DNA of 64,000 bases from positions 4,340,001 through 4,404,000 of the forward strand of contig NZ_JAVLVU010000001.1 of the NCBI RefSeq assembly GCF_031951985.1, written 5' to 3'. The translations under genes were made by a program, and so were the position numbers. The notes below the pieces were generated by a model that ran no database searches, was not told where the DNA came from, and was given only the letters and a program-made list of their open reading frames with translations. Below are positions 1 through 7,635 of the stretch, piece by piece. How positions within the stretch are numbered: the first letter of the stretch is position 1; each line of letters starts with the position of its first letter. The DNA comes from Mucilaginibacter terrae. GTDB lineage: Bacteria; Bacteroidota; Bacteroidia; Sphingobacteriales; Sphingobacteriaceae.

Positions 1-2
1 GA

Positions 3-1088
3 CTGAGCGATTTGCTTATCTACTCTGTTGAAGCCGATAGCATGGAGAGAGTGGTGGCACAAACCAGCGGTTCTATAAAATACGGTGCTACTGTGGCTGG
101 GCAAACATCGGTTAAGCACCCCGAGATAGCCATATTTGATAAATATCTGCCGGCCGATTCGCAGGTGGTTACCTTTCATGCCATGCACGGCGGTGGCTTT
201 GAACCTACCGGGCAAAAGCTCATTCTCATCCGTTACCGGGCCGATGATGCCGCTTACCAGCGCATGCTCGACCTGTTCACAGCCATAGGTTCTGATATTG
301 TTGAACTGGCCGATTACCACGAACATGATAAAATATCGGCCGATACACAAGCCGTAACCCACGTAGGTTTCGAAAGCATGGGCACGGCATGGGCTTCGGC
401 AGGTTTCTTCCCCTGGGAAAATGCTTCTTACTTAGGCGGTATAGATAATGTGAAAATTCTCATCACCTTACGTATATTTAGCTATAAAGCGCACGTGTAT
501 GCCGGTTTGGCTATTTTAAACCCGTATGCCAGGCAACAGGTAAAACGTTATGCTCAGTCTGAGTCGGAACTATTTAAACTCATGATTATGGAAGATGAGC
601 AAACCCTGCGCAGCCGCCTTTACAAAGCCCGCGATTTTGTGTTTCATGAAAGCCGTGAACCTATTATGCTCAACGATGCTGTGATGGATGAGTTTACCTT
701 TCATGGCAGTGTAGAAGAACGCAAAGCCAACTCCCACCTCAGTATATTAAGTATGGTTGATGCCTGGTACCACCTGGGCGTAAACCCATATGATAATTTG
801 ATTGCTCAAACGCCGCCTTATCGCCTGCGTTTAGGTATTGCCGAATACCTGTTCAAAAACGATGAGTTGCTCGAAGAGTCTATTCAAACTGCTCTTTACG
901 ACAAATCCATCCGTGGAGATGATTTGGAGTTTCACTCTGCCGTGCGCGAATGGTCGTCAATTATCAACTACGGCGATATGGAAGGATACAAGAAACACTT
1001 TAATCAGGTGCAGTCGTTCTTTAGCCATCGTTTAGAAGAAGGACAGCAGCACAGCGCTGATATGATCAGGAAGTTGATGAAGAAATAA
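3..1088 (+). CDS. Prephenate dehydrogenase-like protein, 5' end outside the window
   Basis: The frame is open from the first bases of the window, so the N-terminus (most of an NAD(P)-binding Rossmann domain) lies upstream; about 361 residues are visible. The first residues, IYSVEAD, and the later THVGFESMGTAW resemble the yeast Tyr1 type of prephenate dehydrogenase, which makes 4-hydroxyphenylpyruvate for tyrosine synthesis. A TTG at 12 could be mistaken for a start, but the frame continues upstream of it without a stop. The TAA stop is the first codon of a 36-bp AT-rich palindrome. The family call rests on remembered resemblance, so the exact substrate is uncertain. Confidence 0.7.
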   Translation: MSDLLIYSVEADSMERVVAQTSGSIKYGATVAGQTSVKHPEIAIFDKYLPADSQVVTFHAMHGGGFEPTGQKLILIRYRADDAAYQRMLDLFTAIGSDIVELADYHEHDKISADTQAVTHVGFESMGTAWASAGFFPWENASYLGGIDNVKILITLRIFSYKAHVYAGLAILNPYARQQVKRYAQSESELFKLMIMEDEQTLRSRLYKARDFVFHESREPIMLNDAVMDEFTFHGSVEERKANSHLSILSMVDAWYHLGVNPYDNLIAQTPPYRLRLGIAEYLFKNDELLEESIQTALYDKSIRGDDLEFHSAVREWSSIINYGDMEGYKKHFNQVQSFFSHRLEEGQQHSADMIRKLMKK

Positions 1089-1121
1089 TCTAATTAATCA
1101 AAATTTTGATTGATTAGATTA
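1086..1121. promoter_or_regulatory. 36-bp AT-rich palindrome, possible toxin-antitoxin operator or terminator
   Basis: The left half TAATCTAATTAATCAAAA and the right half TTTTGATTGATTAGATTA are reverse complements at 17 of 18 positions with no loop. It begins on the stop codon of the upstream gene and its right arm overlaps the likely -33 region of the antitoxin promoter. Antitoxins commonly bind such palindromes to repress their own operon, so an operator is likely. An AT-rich terminator for the upstream gene is the alternative. Confidence 0.55.
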
Positions 1122-1145
1122 CTTCATAGGAATTAGTTAAATTTG
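1114..1145 (+). promoter_or_regulatory. Bacteroidota-type promoter of the toxin-antitoxin pair
   Basis: The -7 element TAAATTTG (1138-1145) matches TAnnTTTG exactly. A weak -33 element TTAG (1114-1117) lies 20 nt upstream. The antitoxin ATG begins 6 nt after the last G, so transcription probably starts at or next to the ATG and the mRNA is leaderless. Confidence 0.5.
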
Positions 1146-1150
1146 TTATC

Positions 1151-1363
1151 ATGACCACATTAACCATTGAAATACCTGATAAAAGCACCAAGACTATCAT
1201 TGAATTGATAAGTCAGTTGGGAGGGAAGGTTGTAACTGATGGGATTGAGGTAAAGAAGCAGCAAGTACTTGATGATATTGAAGAGGCTGTTGTTTTTATA
1301 AAGGACTATAAGGCAGGTAAAGTAAAAGCACAAGATATCAATCAACTGCTTGATGAGCTTTAA
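1151..1363 (+). CDS. Putative type II antitoxin
   Basis: This 70-residue protein begins with a short beta-strand-like stretch (TTLTIEIPD) and is otherwise helical and charged, as expected for a small RelB-like antitoxin with an N-terminal DNA-binding part and a C-terminal toxin-wrapping helix. Its stop overlaps the ATG of a RelE/ParE-like toxin by 11 nt, the usual antitoxin-first arrangement with translational coupling. Upstream are a near-perfect 36-bp palindrome and a TAnnTTTG promoter. The family was not pinned down; the role is inferred mainly from size, order and overlap. The pair is noticeably more AT-rich than the r-protein genes beside it. Confidence 0.65.
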   Translation: MTTLTIEIPDKSTKTIIELISQLGGKVVTDGIEVKKQQVLDDIEEAVVFIKDYKAGKVKAQDINQLLDEL

Positions 1364-1682
1364 TATAATAATTACGCCTCCTTTTGTGCGTGAACTTAAA
1401 AGACTTGCTAAAAAATATCCTTCTGTAAAGCAAGATTTTAGGGAGCTTCTTGAGGAACTCTCATTTAATCCACATATTGGAAAATCAATAGGTAATAGCT
1501 GTTACAAGATTCGTTTGGCAATCAGTTTCAAAGGAAAAGGTAAATCAGGTGGTGCACGAGTAATTACTTATGTGCAGATTATTGATGAGGAAATTTTTCT
1601 AATTTCTATTTACGATAAATCGGAAAACGACTCCATTTCCGATAAAGACATCATCTCAAAAATTGCCGGCTTGGGCAAATAA
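1353..1682 (+). CDS. RelE/ParE-family toxin
   Basis: This is a 109-residue basic protein. The pattern FVRELKRLAKKYPSV near the start, KIRLAISFKGKGKSGGARV in the middle, and a late strand IFLISIYDKSE fits the RelE/ParE fold, whose members cleave ribosome-bound mRNA or poison gyrase. I chose ATG 1353 over the in-frame TTG at 1350. It overlaps the antitoxin gene by 11 nt. Sequence alone does not separate the RelE (mRNA cleavage) from the ParE (gyrase) mode. The pair sits directly before the r-protein cluster, where rpsJ would commonly be found. Confidence 0.75.
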   Translation: MSFNIIITPPFVRELKRLAKKYPSVKQDFRELLEELSFNPHIGKSIGNSCYKIRLAISFKGKGKSGGARVITYVQIIDEEIFLISIYDKSENDSISDKDIISKIAGLGK

Positions 1683-1803
1683 TCTTAGCGCATCCGGTTG
1701 TTCCGGTTAACGTTTTTAAGTAGTATGTCTTCTCATAGCTAATCAATATTGCTTCTCGCTGATTATCAACCTCTAAAAACTTAGAAAATAATTAAGTAAC
1801 TAT

Positions 1804-1833
1804 TTGACAGCTAATTAAAAATTTCTATCTTTG
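1804..1833 (+). promoter_or_regulatory. Main promoter of the r-protein supercluster
   Basis: A -33 element TTGACA (1804-1809) and a -7 element TATCTTTG (1826-1833) are 19 nt apart counted from TTG, matching the Bacteroidota primary sigma consensus. Transcription would begin near 1838, leaving a leader of about 70 nt before rplC. Confidence 0.75.
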
Positions 1834-1864
1834 CCCTCCCTTAAACCGGGAAAACCGCCTTGAG

Positions 1865-1882
1865 CGAAGCCCTACTGCTTCG
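1865..1882 (+). other. Small hairpin in the rplC leader
   Basis: CGAAGC (1865-1870) pairs with GCTTCG (1877-1882) around a 6-nt loop, inside the predicted leader and 26 nt before the rplC ATG. It could be part of an autoregulatory r-protein binding site, but its similarity to any known site was not established. Confidence 0.35.
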
Positions 1883-1908
1883 ATGGGCATAACAAACAAA
1901 TTATTAAA

Positions 1909-2526
1909 ATGTCAGGAATTATTGGAAAAAAGGTAGGAATGACCAGCATTTTTGATGAGGCAGGGAAAAACATTCCTTGTACGGTAATCGAGGCTGGGCC
2001 ATGCGTGGTTACCCACGTAAAGTCTGTTGACGCAGACGGTTACGCAGCTGTACAGCTTGCGTACGATGAAAAGAAGGAAAAAAACACTTCTGCTCCTTTA
2101 AAAGGTCATTTCCAGAAAGCCGGCACTACGCCAAAGCGTAAGCTGGTTGAATTCAAAACTTTCGAAGACGAAAAATCATTAGGTGACACTGTTACCGTTG
2201 AGATTTTTGCTGCGGGAGATTTTGTGGATGTGGTTGGTACCTCAAAAGGTAAAGGATTTCAGGGTGTTGTAAAGCGTCATGGTTTTGGCGGTGTGGGTAT
2301 GCAAACCCACGGTCAGCACAACCGTTTACGCGCACCAGGTTCACTGGGTGCTTCATCGTGGCCTTCACGCGTATTTAAAGGTATGCGTATGGCTGGCCAA
2401 ACCGGTAATGCACGTGTTAAGGTGCAAAACCTTGAGGTTGTTAAAGTATTTGCTGAGCAAAACTTGCTGGTTGTTAAAGGTTCCATCCCAGGAGCTAAAG
2501 GTTCATTCGTAATTGTGGATAAGTAA
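1909..2526 (+). CDS. rplC: 50S ribosomal protein L3
   Basis: This 205-residue protein opens with MSGIIGKKVGMTSIFDE and holds the conserved core KGKGFQGVVKRHGFGG plus RVFKGMRMAGQTGN. L3 binds 23S rRNA early in 50S assembly and its loop reaches toward the peptidyl transferase centre. Where E. coli L3 has GQNQTPG, carrying the Gln methylated by PrmB, this protein reads GASSWPS, so that modification site appears absent. It is the first gene of the supercluster, behind a strong promoter; rpsJ, which commonly precedes it, is missing. Confidence 0.97.
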   Translation: MSGIIGKKVGMTSIFDEAGKNIPCTVIEAGPCVVTHVKSVDADGYAAVQLAYDEKKEKNTSAPLKGHFQKAGTTPKRKLVEFKTFEDEKSLGDTVTVEIFAAGDFVDVVGTSKGKGFQGVVKRHGFGGVGMQTHGQHNRLRAPGSLGASSWPSRVFKGMRMAGQTGNARVKVQNLEVVKVFAEQNLLVVKGSIPGAKGSFVIVDK

Positions 2527-2527
2527 G

Positions 2528-3157
2528 ATGGAAATCAACGTATTAAATGTATCAGGTAAAGAAACAGGAGCCAAGGTGCAACTGTCTGATGCGGTTTTCG
2601 CAATTGAGCCTAATGACCACGCTATTTATCTGGATGTAAAACAGTATTTAGCTAACCAGCGTCAAGGTACTCACAAAGCAAAACAACGTAACGAAATTGC
2701 AGGTTCGACCCGCAAATTGCACAAACAAAAAGGTACTGGTGGCGCCCGTGCGGGTAGCATCAAATCGCCTTTGTTTAACGGTGGTGGCCGTGTATTTGGT
2801 CCGCAACCGCGCGATTACAGCTTCAAGCTGAACAAAAAATTAAAGCAATTAGCCCGTAAATCGGCTCTTACTTACAAAGCTCAGGATAACAGCATCGTAG
2901 TTTTAGAAGACTTTAACTTCGATAGCATTAAAACCAAAAACTATGTACAGTTAGTTGCTGATTTAAACTTCACCAACGAAAAAACTTTATTGGTGTTACC
3001 GGCTGCTAATCAAAATATTTATTTATCAAGCAGAAACCTGAAAAAAGCTAAGGTTGTAACTGCCGATCAGTTAAGCACTTATGATGTGTTAAACGCTGGC
3101 AAACTGTTACTTACTACTGGTTCTGTTAAAACTCTGGAGGAAGCGTTCGCTAAGTAA
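2528..3157 (+). CDS. rplD: 50S ribosomal protein L4
   Basis: This is a 209-residue protein starting MEINVLNVSG at ATG 2528, one base after the rplC stop; an in-frame GTG at 2513 lies inside rplC and is rejected. The loop KQKGTGGARAGSIKSPLFNGG (residues about 65-85) is the extended arm that lines the exit tunnel, where macrolide-resistance changes arise in other bacteria. In E. coli L4 also represses its own operon by binding the leader; no such site could be shown here. Confidence 0.96.
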   Translation: MEINVLNVSGKETGAKVQLSDAVFAIEPNDHAIYLDVKQYLANQRQGTHKAKQRNEIAGSTRKLHKQKGTGGARAGSIKSPLFNGGGRVFGPQPRDYSFKLNKKLKQLARKSALTYKAQDNSIVVLEDFNFDSIKTKNYVQLVADLNFTNEKTLLVLPAANQNIYLSSRNLKKAKVVTADQLSTYDVLNAGKLLLTTGSVKTLEEAFAK

Positions 3158-3159
3158 TT

Positions 3160-3450
3160 ATGGAGATATTAAAAAAACCTTTACTTACTGAGAAAATTTC
3201 TCTGTTGACAGAGAAACTTAATCGTTATGCTTTTAAAGTTGATCACAGAGCGAATAAAATTCAGATCAAAGCAGCAGTAGAAGCAATGTTTGGTGTAACT
3301 GTAACTGCAGTAAATACCATGAAATATGCCGGTAAACTGAAGAGTCGCTCAACTAAAGCAGGTACCGTAACCGGTAGACCAGCTGCTTACAAAAAAGCGA
3401 TCATCACTTTAAAGGATGGTGAAACAATAGATTTTTACAGCACATTATAA
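3160..3450 (+). CDS. rplW: 50S ribosomal protein L23
   Basis: This is a 96-residue protein starting MEILKKPLLTEKI, with the family core KVDHRANKIQIKAAVEAMFG. L23 sits at the tunnel exit and docks trigger factor and SRP. It starts 3 nt after rplD, so the two are translationally close. The length is normal for the bacterial family. Confidence 0.96.
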   Translation: MEILKKPLLTEKISLLTEKLNRYAFKVDHRANKIQIKAAVEAMFGVTVTAVNTMKYAGKLKSRSTKAGTVTGRPAAYKKAIITLKDGETIDFYSTL

Positions 3451-3459
3451 TTAAGAGAA

Positions 3460-4284
3460 ATGGCAGTTAAAAGATTTAAACCGGTAACCCCGGGTACCCG
3501 TTTCAGGGTAGGTGCTGATTACTCTGACGTTACAACCAACGTTCCTGAAAAGTCATTGGTGGTATCGCACAAAAAATCAGGTGGTCGTAACAACACCGGT
3601 AAAATGACCATGCGTTATTTAGGTGGTGGTCACAAACAATCATACCGTTTAATTGACTTTAAACGTAATAAATTCGATATCCCTGCAACCGTAGCAACTA
3701 TTGAGTATGACCCGAACCGTTCGGCTCGTATTGCCTTATTGCATTACGCTGATGGCGAGAAAAGATACATGATAGCTCCAGAAGGTTTAACCGTAGGTCA
3801 AACCGTTCTTTCAGGTGCTGGTTCACCTCCAGAGGTGGGTAACACGTTACCATTAAAGAACATTCCTTTAGGTTCTATCATTCATAACATCGAACTTAAC
3901 CCAGGTCAGGGCGGCGTTATTGCCCGTTCGGCTGGTACATACGCTCAATTGTCGGCACGTGATGGCAAATATGCTATCATCAAATTGCCTTCAGGCGAAA
4001 CCCGTATGATCCTGTCAACCTGTCTTGCAACTGTAGGTACAGTATCTAACTCTGAGAAAGCAAACGAAGTGTTAGGTAAAGCTGGTCGCAAGCGTTGGTT
4101 AGGTCGTCGTCCACGCGTTCGTGGTGTAGCTATGAACCCTGTCGATCACCCTATGGGTGGTGGTGAAGGCCGTTCATCAGGTGGTCACCCACGTTCACGC
4201 AAAGGTTTATTAGCTAAAGGCTACAAAACCCGCGACAAGAAAAAAACATCTGATCGTTATATCATAGAAAGAAGGAAGAAATAA
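3460..4284 (+). CDS. rplB: 50S ribosomal protein L2
   Basis: This 274-residue protein has the conserved C-terminal block RGVAMNPVDHPMGGGEG; the DHP histidine tied to peptidyl-transferase assembly is present, and Met replaces the second His found in E. coli (DHPHGG). L2 binds 23S rRNA and joins the subunits. The last base of its stop is the first base of the rpsS ATG (1-nt overlap), so translation is probably coupled. Confidence 0.97.
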   Translation: MAVKRFKPVTPGTRFRVGADYSDVTTNVPEKSLVVSHKKSGGRNNTGKMTMRYLGGGHKQSYRLIDFKRNKFDIPATVATIEYDPNRSARIALLHYADGEKRYMIAPEGLTVGQTVLSGAGSPPEVGNTLPLKNIPLGSIIHNIELNPGQGGVIARSAGTYAQLSARDGKYAIIKLPSGETRMILSTCLATVGTVSNSEKANEVLGKAGRKRWLGRRPRVRGVAMNPVDHPMGGGEGRSSGGHPRSRKGLLAKGYKTRDKKKTSDRYIIERRKK

Positions 4285-4550
4285 TGGCACGTTCGATTAA
4301 AAAAGGTCCTTATATTGATCATAATCTGGACAAAAAAGTTCAGGTTTTGAATGACTCAAGTAAGAAATCTGTTGTAAAAACATGGTCACGTCGTTCCATG
4401 ATCTCTCCAGATTTCGTTGGTCATACATTTGCAGTACACAATGGTAACAAGTTTATCCCTGTGTATGTAACAGAAAACATGGTTGGTCACAAACTGGGAG
4501 AGTTTGCCCCAACCCGTACATTCCGTGGTCACGCAGAAAAGAAAAAATAA
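4284..4550 (+). CDS. rpsS: 30S ribosomal protein S19
   Basis: This is an 88-residue protein starting MARSIKKGPYID with the family block TWSRRSMISPDFVGHTFAVHNG. S19 forms a head complex with S13 and contacts the A-site region. It overlaps rplB by 1 nt and is followed by rplV after 3 nt. Confidence 0.97.
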   Translation: MARSIKKGPYIDHNLDKKVQVLNDSSKKSVVKTWSRRSMISPDFVGHTFAVHNGNKFIPVYVTENMVGHKLGEFAPTRTFRGHAEKKK

Positions 4551-4553
4551 ACA

Positions 4554-4982
4554 ATGGAAGCAACACAAAAAGTAAAAAAATCTGTGCGCATCGCACAGCT
4601 TAAAACTGAGCAAAAAGCCCAGCAGGGTGGTGCTTCAGTTGCCAAGTTGAATAACTGCCCTACTTCGCCTCGTAAGATGCGTTTGGTGGTAGATCTTATC
4701 CGTGGCGTAAACGTAGTTAAAGCACTTAGCATTTTAAAGTTCACTAATAAAGAAGCTGCTATCCGCGTTGAAAAATTATTGCTTTCAGCTATCAAAAACT
4801 GGGAAGCTAAAAACGAAGGTAAAAGCATCGATGATAGTAACTTATATGTAAAAGAAGTTTCAGTTGGTGGTGGCCGTCAGTTAAAAAGACTGCGTCCGGC
4901 TCCTCAGGGCCGCGGATACCGTATCCGTAAACGCTCAAACCACGTAACTTTAATTGTGGATAGTAAAACCGAAATCAACTAA
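4554..4982 (+). CDS. rplV: 50S ribosomal protein L22 with N-terminal extension
   Basis: This is a 142-residue protein, against about 110 in E. coli. The first 35 residues or so are a basic, Gln-rich extension before the normal start of the fold near CPTSPRKMRLVVDLIRG. The tunnel-wall hairpin is near LKRLRPAPQGRGYRIRKRSNH. L22 lines the exit tunnel with L4. Extensions of this kind occur in other Bacteroidota. Confidence 0.95.
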   Translation: MEATQKVKKSVRIAQLKTEQKAQQGGASVAKLNNCPTSPRKMRLVVDLIRGVNVVKALSILKFTNKEAAIRVEKLLLSAIKNWEAKNEGKSIDDSNLYVKEVSVGGGRQLKRLRPAPQGRGYRIRKRSNHVTLIVDSKTEIN

Positions 4983-4988
4983 TTAGAA

Positions 4989-5864
4989 ATGGGACAAAAA
5001 GCACATCCAATAGGTAACCGTTTAGGAATCATCCGTGGTTGGGATTCTAACTGGTTTGGTGGCAACAACTACTCTGATAAATTAGTTGAGGACGAAAAGA
5101 TCCGCAAATACTTATCAGTACGTATCGCTAAAGGCGGCGTATCTAAAGTAGTTATTGAGCGTACCTTAAAACGCATCACTGTAACAATTCACACTGCCCG
5201 TCCGGGTATCGTTATCGGTAAAGGCGGTCAGGAAGTTGATAAAATTAAAGAAGAGCTTAAAAAGCTTACTAAAAAAGACGTTCAGATCAACATTTTTGAA
5301 ATTAAACGTCCTGAGCTTGATGCCCAGTTAGTAGCCGAAGGCATAGCTAAGCAATTAGAAGCCCGTATCTCTTTCCGTCGTGCCATGAAAACCACTATCG
5401 CATCAACTATGCGTATGGGTGCCGAAGGTATCAAGGTAATGACTTCAGGCCGTTTAGGCGGTGCTGAGATGGCCCGTACCGAGCAGTATAAAGAGGGTAG
5501 AATTCCTCTGCATACTTTCCGTGCCGATATTGATTATGCACTGGCCGAAGCTTTAACCACTTATGGCAAAATAGGTGTTAAAGTTTGGATATGTAAAGGT
5601 GAAGTTTACGGTAAACGTGATCTTTCTCCAAACATAGGTTCAACCAGCAGCGCAAGCGGCCGTGGCGGACGCCCAGAAGGTGCAGCAGGCTTTGGTAACG
5701 AGCGTGGTGGAAACGATCGCCGTCAAGGTGGTGGTGACCGCAGAGGTGGTAACAACCAACGTGGCCCAGGCCAAGGTGGTGGTAACCGTGGTGGCCAAGG
5801 TGGTAACCGTCCAGGTGGCCAAAATCGTCAGGGTGGTGGTAACCGTCCGGGCGGAAGCAGATAA
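4989..5864 (+). CDS. rpsC: 30S ribosomal protein S3 with RGG-rich tail
   Basis: This is a 291-residue protein starting MGQKAHPIGNRLGI, with the type-2 KH motif GIVIGKGGQEVDKIKE (about residues 74-90) and the S3 C-terminal domain to about 215. Residues about 217-291 are a low-complexity tail of Gly, Arg, Asn and Gln with many RGG and GGN units, roughly 60-70 residues longer than E. coli S3. S3 sits at the mRNA entry site and has helicase-like activity, so the tail would project there. The DNA coding for the tail is repetitive (GGTGGTAACCG). Confidence 0.96.
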   Translation: MGQKAHPIGNRLGIIRGWDSNWFGGNNYSDKLVEDEKIRKYLSVRIAKGGVSKVVIERTLKRITVTIHTARPGIVIGKGGQEVDKIKEELKKLTKKDVQINIFEIKRPELDAQLVAEGIAKQLEARISFRRAMKTTIASTMRMGAEGIKVMTSGRLGGAEMARTEQYKEGRIPLHTFRADIDYALAEALTTYGKIGVKVWICKGEVYGKRDLSPNIGSTSSASGRGGRPEGAAGFGNERGGNDRRQGGGDRRGGNNQRGPGQGGGNRGGQGGNRPGGQNRQGGGNRPGGSR

Positions 5865-5910
5865 TTAATCAAGTTGAGATAACATCGTTTAGATATAAAA
5901 AGCAAATAAA

Positions 5911-6333
5911 ATGCTACAGCCAAAAAGAACGAAGTTCAGAAAGATGCAAAAAGGCAGAATGAAAGGTGCCGCTACCCGCGGTACTGAGCTTTCATTCGGA
6001 TCTTTCGGAGTTAAATCACTCGAGGCGGCATGGATCACCAGCCGTCAAATCGAGGCCGCACGTATCGCTGTAACACGTTTCATGAAACGTGAAGGCCAGG
6101 TGTGGATCAGGATTTTCCCTGATAAGCCTGTAACTAAAAAGCCTGCAGAGGTACGTATGGGTAAAGGTAAAGGTGCTCCTGAGTACTGGGTAGCGGTAGT
6201 TCGCCCTGGTAGGATCATCTTCGAAGCAGAAGGTGTGCCATTGGAAGTTGCTAAAGAAGCACTTCGCCTGGCTGCACAAAAACTGCCGGTACAAACCAAA
6301 TTTATTGTACGTAGGGATTACGTAGAAGCATAG
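5911..6333 (+). CDS. rplP: 50S ribosomal protein L16
   Basis: This is a 140-residue protein starting MLQPKRTKFRKMQKGRMKG, with the core RVWIRIFPDKPVTKKPAEVRMGKGKG class of sequence in its middle third. L16 organises the A site and central protuberance. A 46-nt gap separates it from rpsC. A perfect 13-bp hairpin follows it, before rpmC. Confidence 0.96.
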   Translation: MLQPKRTKFRKMQKGRMKGAATRGTELSFGSFGVKSLEAAWITSRQIEAARIAVTRFMKREGQVWIRIFPDKPVTKKPAEVRMGKGKGAPEYWVAVVRPGRIIFEAEGVPLEVAKEALRLAAQKLPVQTKFIVRRDYVEA

Positions 6334-6339
6334 TCAGTT

Positions 6340-6376
6340 GTACAGGTTGCGGCCTAATATAAACCGCAACCTGTAC
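6340..6376 (+). other. Hairpin between rplP and rpmC
   Basis: GTACAGGTTGCGG (6340-6352) pairs perfectly with CCGCAACCTGTAC (6364-6376) around an 11-nt loop. No T-tract follows, so full termination is unlikely. It may be a processing site, stabiliser or attenuator inside the long operon. Confidence 0.65.
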
Positions 6377-6450
6377 CTGATAATTAATTAATAACAGAAG
6401 CGTGACGTAAGCATCCAACTTACCTCTCACTCATCAAAATTTTTCAAAAA

Positions 6451-6660
6451 ATGAAAAGCTCAGAAATATCAGCGCTGTCAACCGAGGAGTTGGTTGCTAA
6501 AATAGGCGAGGAGAAAACTAATCTTACCAAACTGAAATTTGCTCATGCAGTTTCGGCTATTGAGAATCCTAACCGCATTAAAAATGTACGTAAGGAAGTT
6601 GCCCGTTTAAATACTGAATTAACCAAGCGTAAAGCGGCGTCAGCTTCTGAACAGCAATAA
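6451..6660 (+). CDS. rpmC: 50S ribosomal protein L29
   Basis: This is a 69-residue, two-helix protein starting MKSSEISALSTEELVAKI, with the usual IKNVRKEVARLNTELTKRK near the end. L29 lies at the tunnel exit near L23. It comes 117 nt after rplP, across a hairpin, then the usual rpsQ follows 18 nt later. Confidence 0.94.
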   Translation: MKSSEISALSTEELVAKIGEEKTNLTKLKFAHAVSAIENPNRIKNVRKEVARLNTELTKRKAASASEQQ

Positions 6661-6678
6661 TTAAAGCGTCGAAACAAA

Positions 6679-6933
6679 ATGGAAAGAAATTTAAGAAAAA
6701 CACGTACCGGTCTGGTAGTAAGCAACAAGATGGATAAATCTATCGTGGTTGCTGTAGAGCGGAAAGTGAAACACCCGATCTATGGTAAGTTCGTAAACAA
6801 AACTGCCAAGTTCATGGCTCATGATGAAACTAATACCTGTGGTATTGGCGATACCGTATTGATTATGGAAACCCGCCCGCTGAGCAAAAATAAAAACTGG
6901 AGATTAGTTGAAATTTTAGAGAGGGCTAAATAA
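6679..6933 (+). CDS. rpsQ: 30S ribosomal protein S17
   Basis: This is an 84-residue OB-fold protein starting MERNLRKTRTGLVVSNKMDKS, with the family signature GDTVLIMETRPLSKNKNWRL. S17 binds 16S rRNA early in 30S assembly. It is the last S10-operon gene in the classical order; rplN begins 1 nt after the stop. Confidence 0.96.
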   Translation: MERNLRKTRTGLVVSNKMDKSIVVAVERKVKHPIYGKFVNKTAKFMAHDETNTCGIGDTVLIMETRPLSKNKNWRLVEILERAK

Positions 6934-6934
6934 G

Positions 6935-7303
6935 ATGGTACAACAGGAATCAAGATTAACCGTAGCTGATAACAGCGGTGCTAAAGAAGTACTGGTTATC
7001 CGCGTATTAGGTGGCACAGCAAAGCGCTATGCCTCTGTTGGCGATAAAATTGTAGTAACTGTAAAAAGCGCTATCCCATCGGGTAACGTTAAAAAAGGTA
7101 CTGTATCTAAAGCCGTAGTAGTAAGAACTAAAAAAGAGGTTCGCCGCAAAGATGGTTCTTACATCCGTTTCGACGATAACGCAGCTGTTTTGTTAAACAA
7201 CCAGGATGAACCAAGAGGTACACGTATCTTCGGTCCGGTGGCAAGAGAGTTACGTGAAAAACAATTCATGAAAATCGTTTCATTAGCACCGGAGGTATTA
7301 TAA
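6935..7303 (+). CDS. rplN: 50S ribosomal protein L14
   Basis: This is a 122-residue protein of normal length with the signature NSGAKEVLVIRVLGG and the end block GTRIFGPVARELREKQFMKI. L14 contacts 16S rRNA at an intersubunit bridge. It is the first gene of the classical spc operon, here joined to the S10 block with no gap. Confidence 0.97.
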   Translation: MVQQESRLTVADNSGAKEVLVIRVLGGTAKRYASVGDKIVVTVKSAIPSGNVKKGTVSKAVVVRTKKEVRRKDGSYIRFDDNAAVLLNNQDEPRGTRIFGPVARELREKQFMKIVSLAPEVL

Positions 7304-7305
7304 CC

Positions 7306-7635
7306 ATGGAAAAGAAAATTAAATTAAAGATCCGTAAAGGTGACCTGGTGAAAGTTATTGCCGGCGACTCAAAAGGTCAGCAAGGTAAAGTAACTGAAGT
7401 TATTGTTGACAAAAACCGCGTAGTGGTTGAAGGTGTAAACATGATTTCAAAACACACCAAACCAAATGCAGCTAACCCTAACGGTGGTATTGTAAAAAAA
7501 GAAGCCGCTATTCATATTTCAAACGTTGCCTTAGTTGATCCTAAAACAGGTGAAGCAACCCGCGTTGGCCGTAAAAAAACTGATGCAGGTAAATTAGTAA
7601 GAGTAGCAAAAAAATCAGGGGAGGAAATTAAATAA
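7306..7635 (+). CDS. rplX: 50S ribosomal protein L24
   Basis: This is a 109-residue protein. Its KOW motif lies near residues 9-36 (KGDLVKVIAGDSKGQQGKV), followed by NMISKHTKPNAANPNGGIVKK. L24 starts 50S assembly by binding the 5' part of 23S rRNA. Its stop overlaps the rplE ATG by 1 nt. Confidence 0.96.
   Translation: MEKKIKLKIRKGDLVKVIAGDSKGQQGKVTEVIVDKNRVVVEGVNMISKHTKPNAANPNGGIVKKEAAIHISNVALVDPKTGEATRVGRKKTDAGKLVRVAKKSGEEIK

Noticed and set aside
5640..5868. Frames of 60-68 aa opposite or offset to the S3 tail
   Set aside because: They are low-complexity shadows of the GGTGGTAAC repeats coding for the RGG tail.
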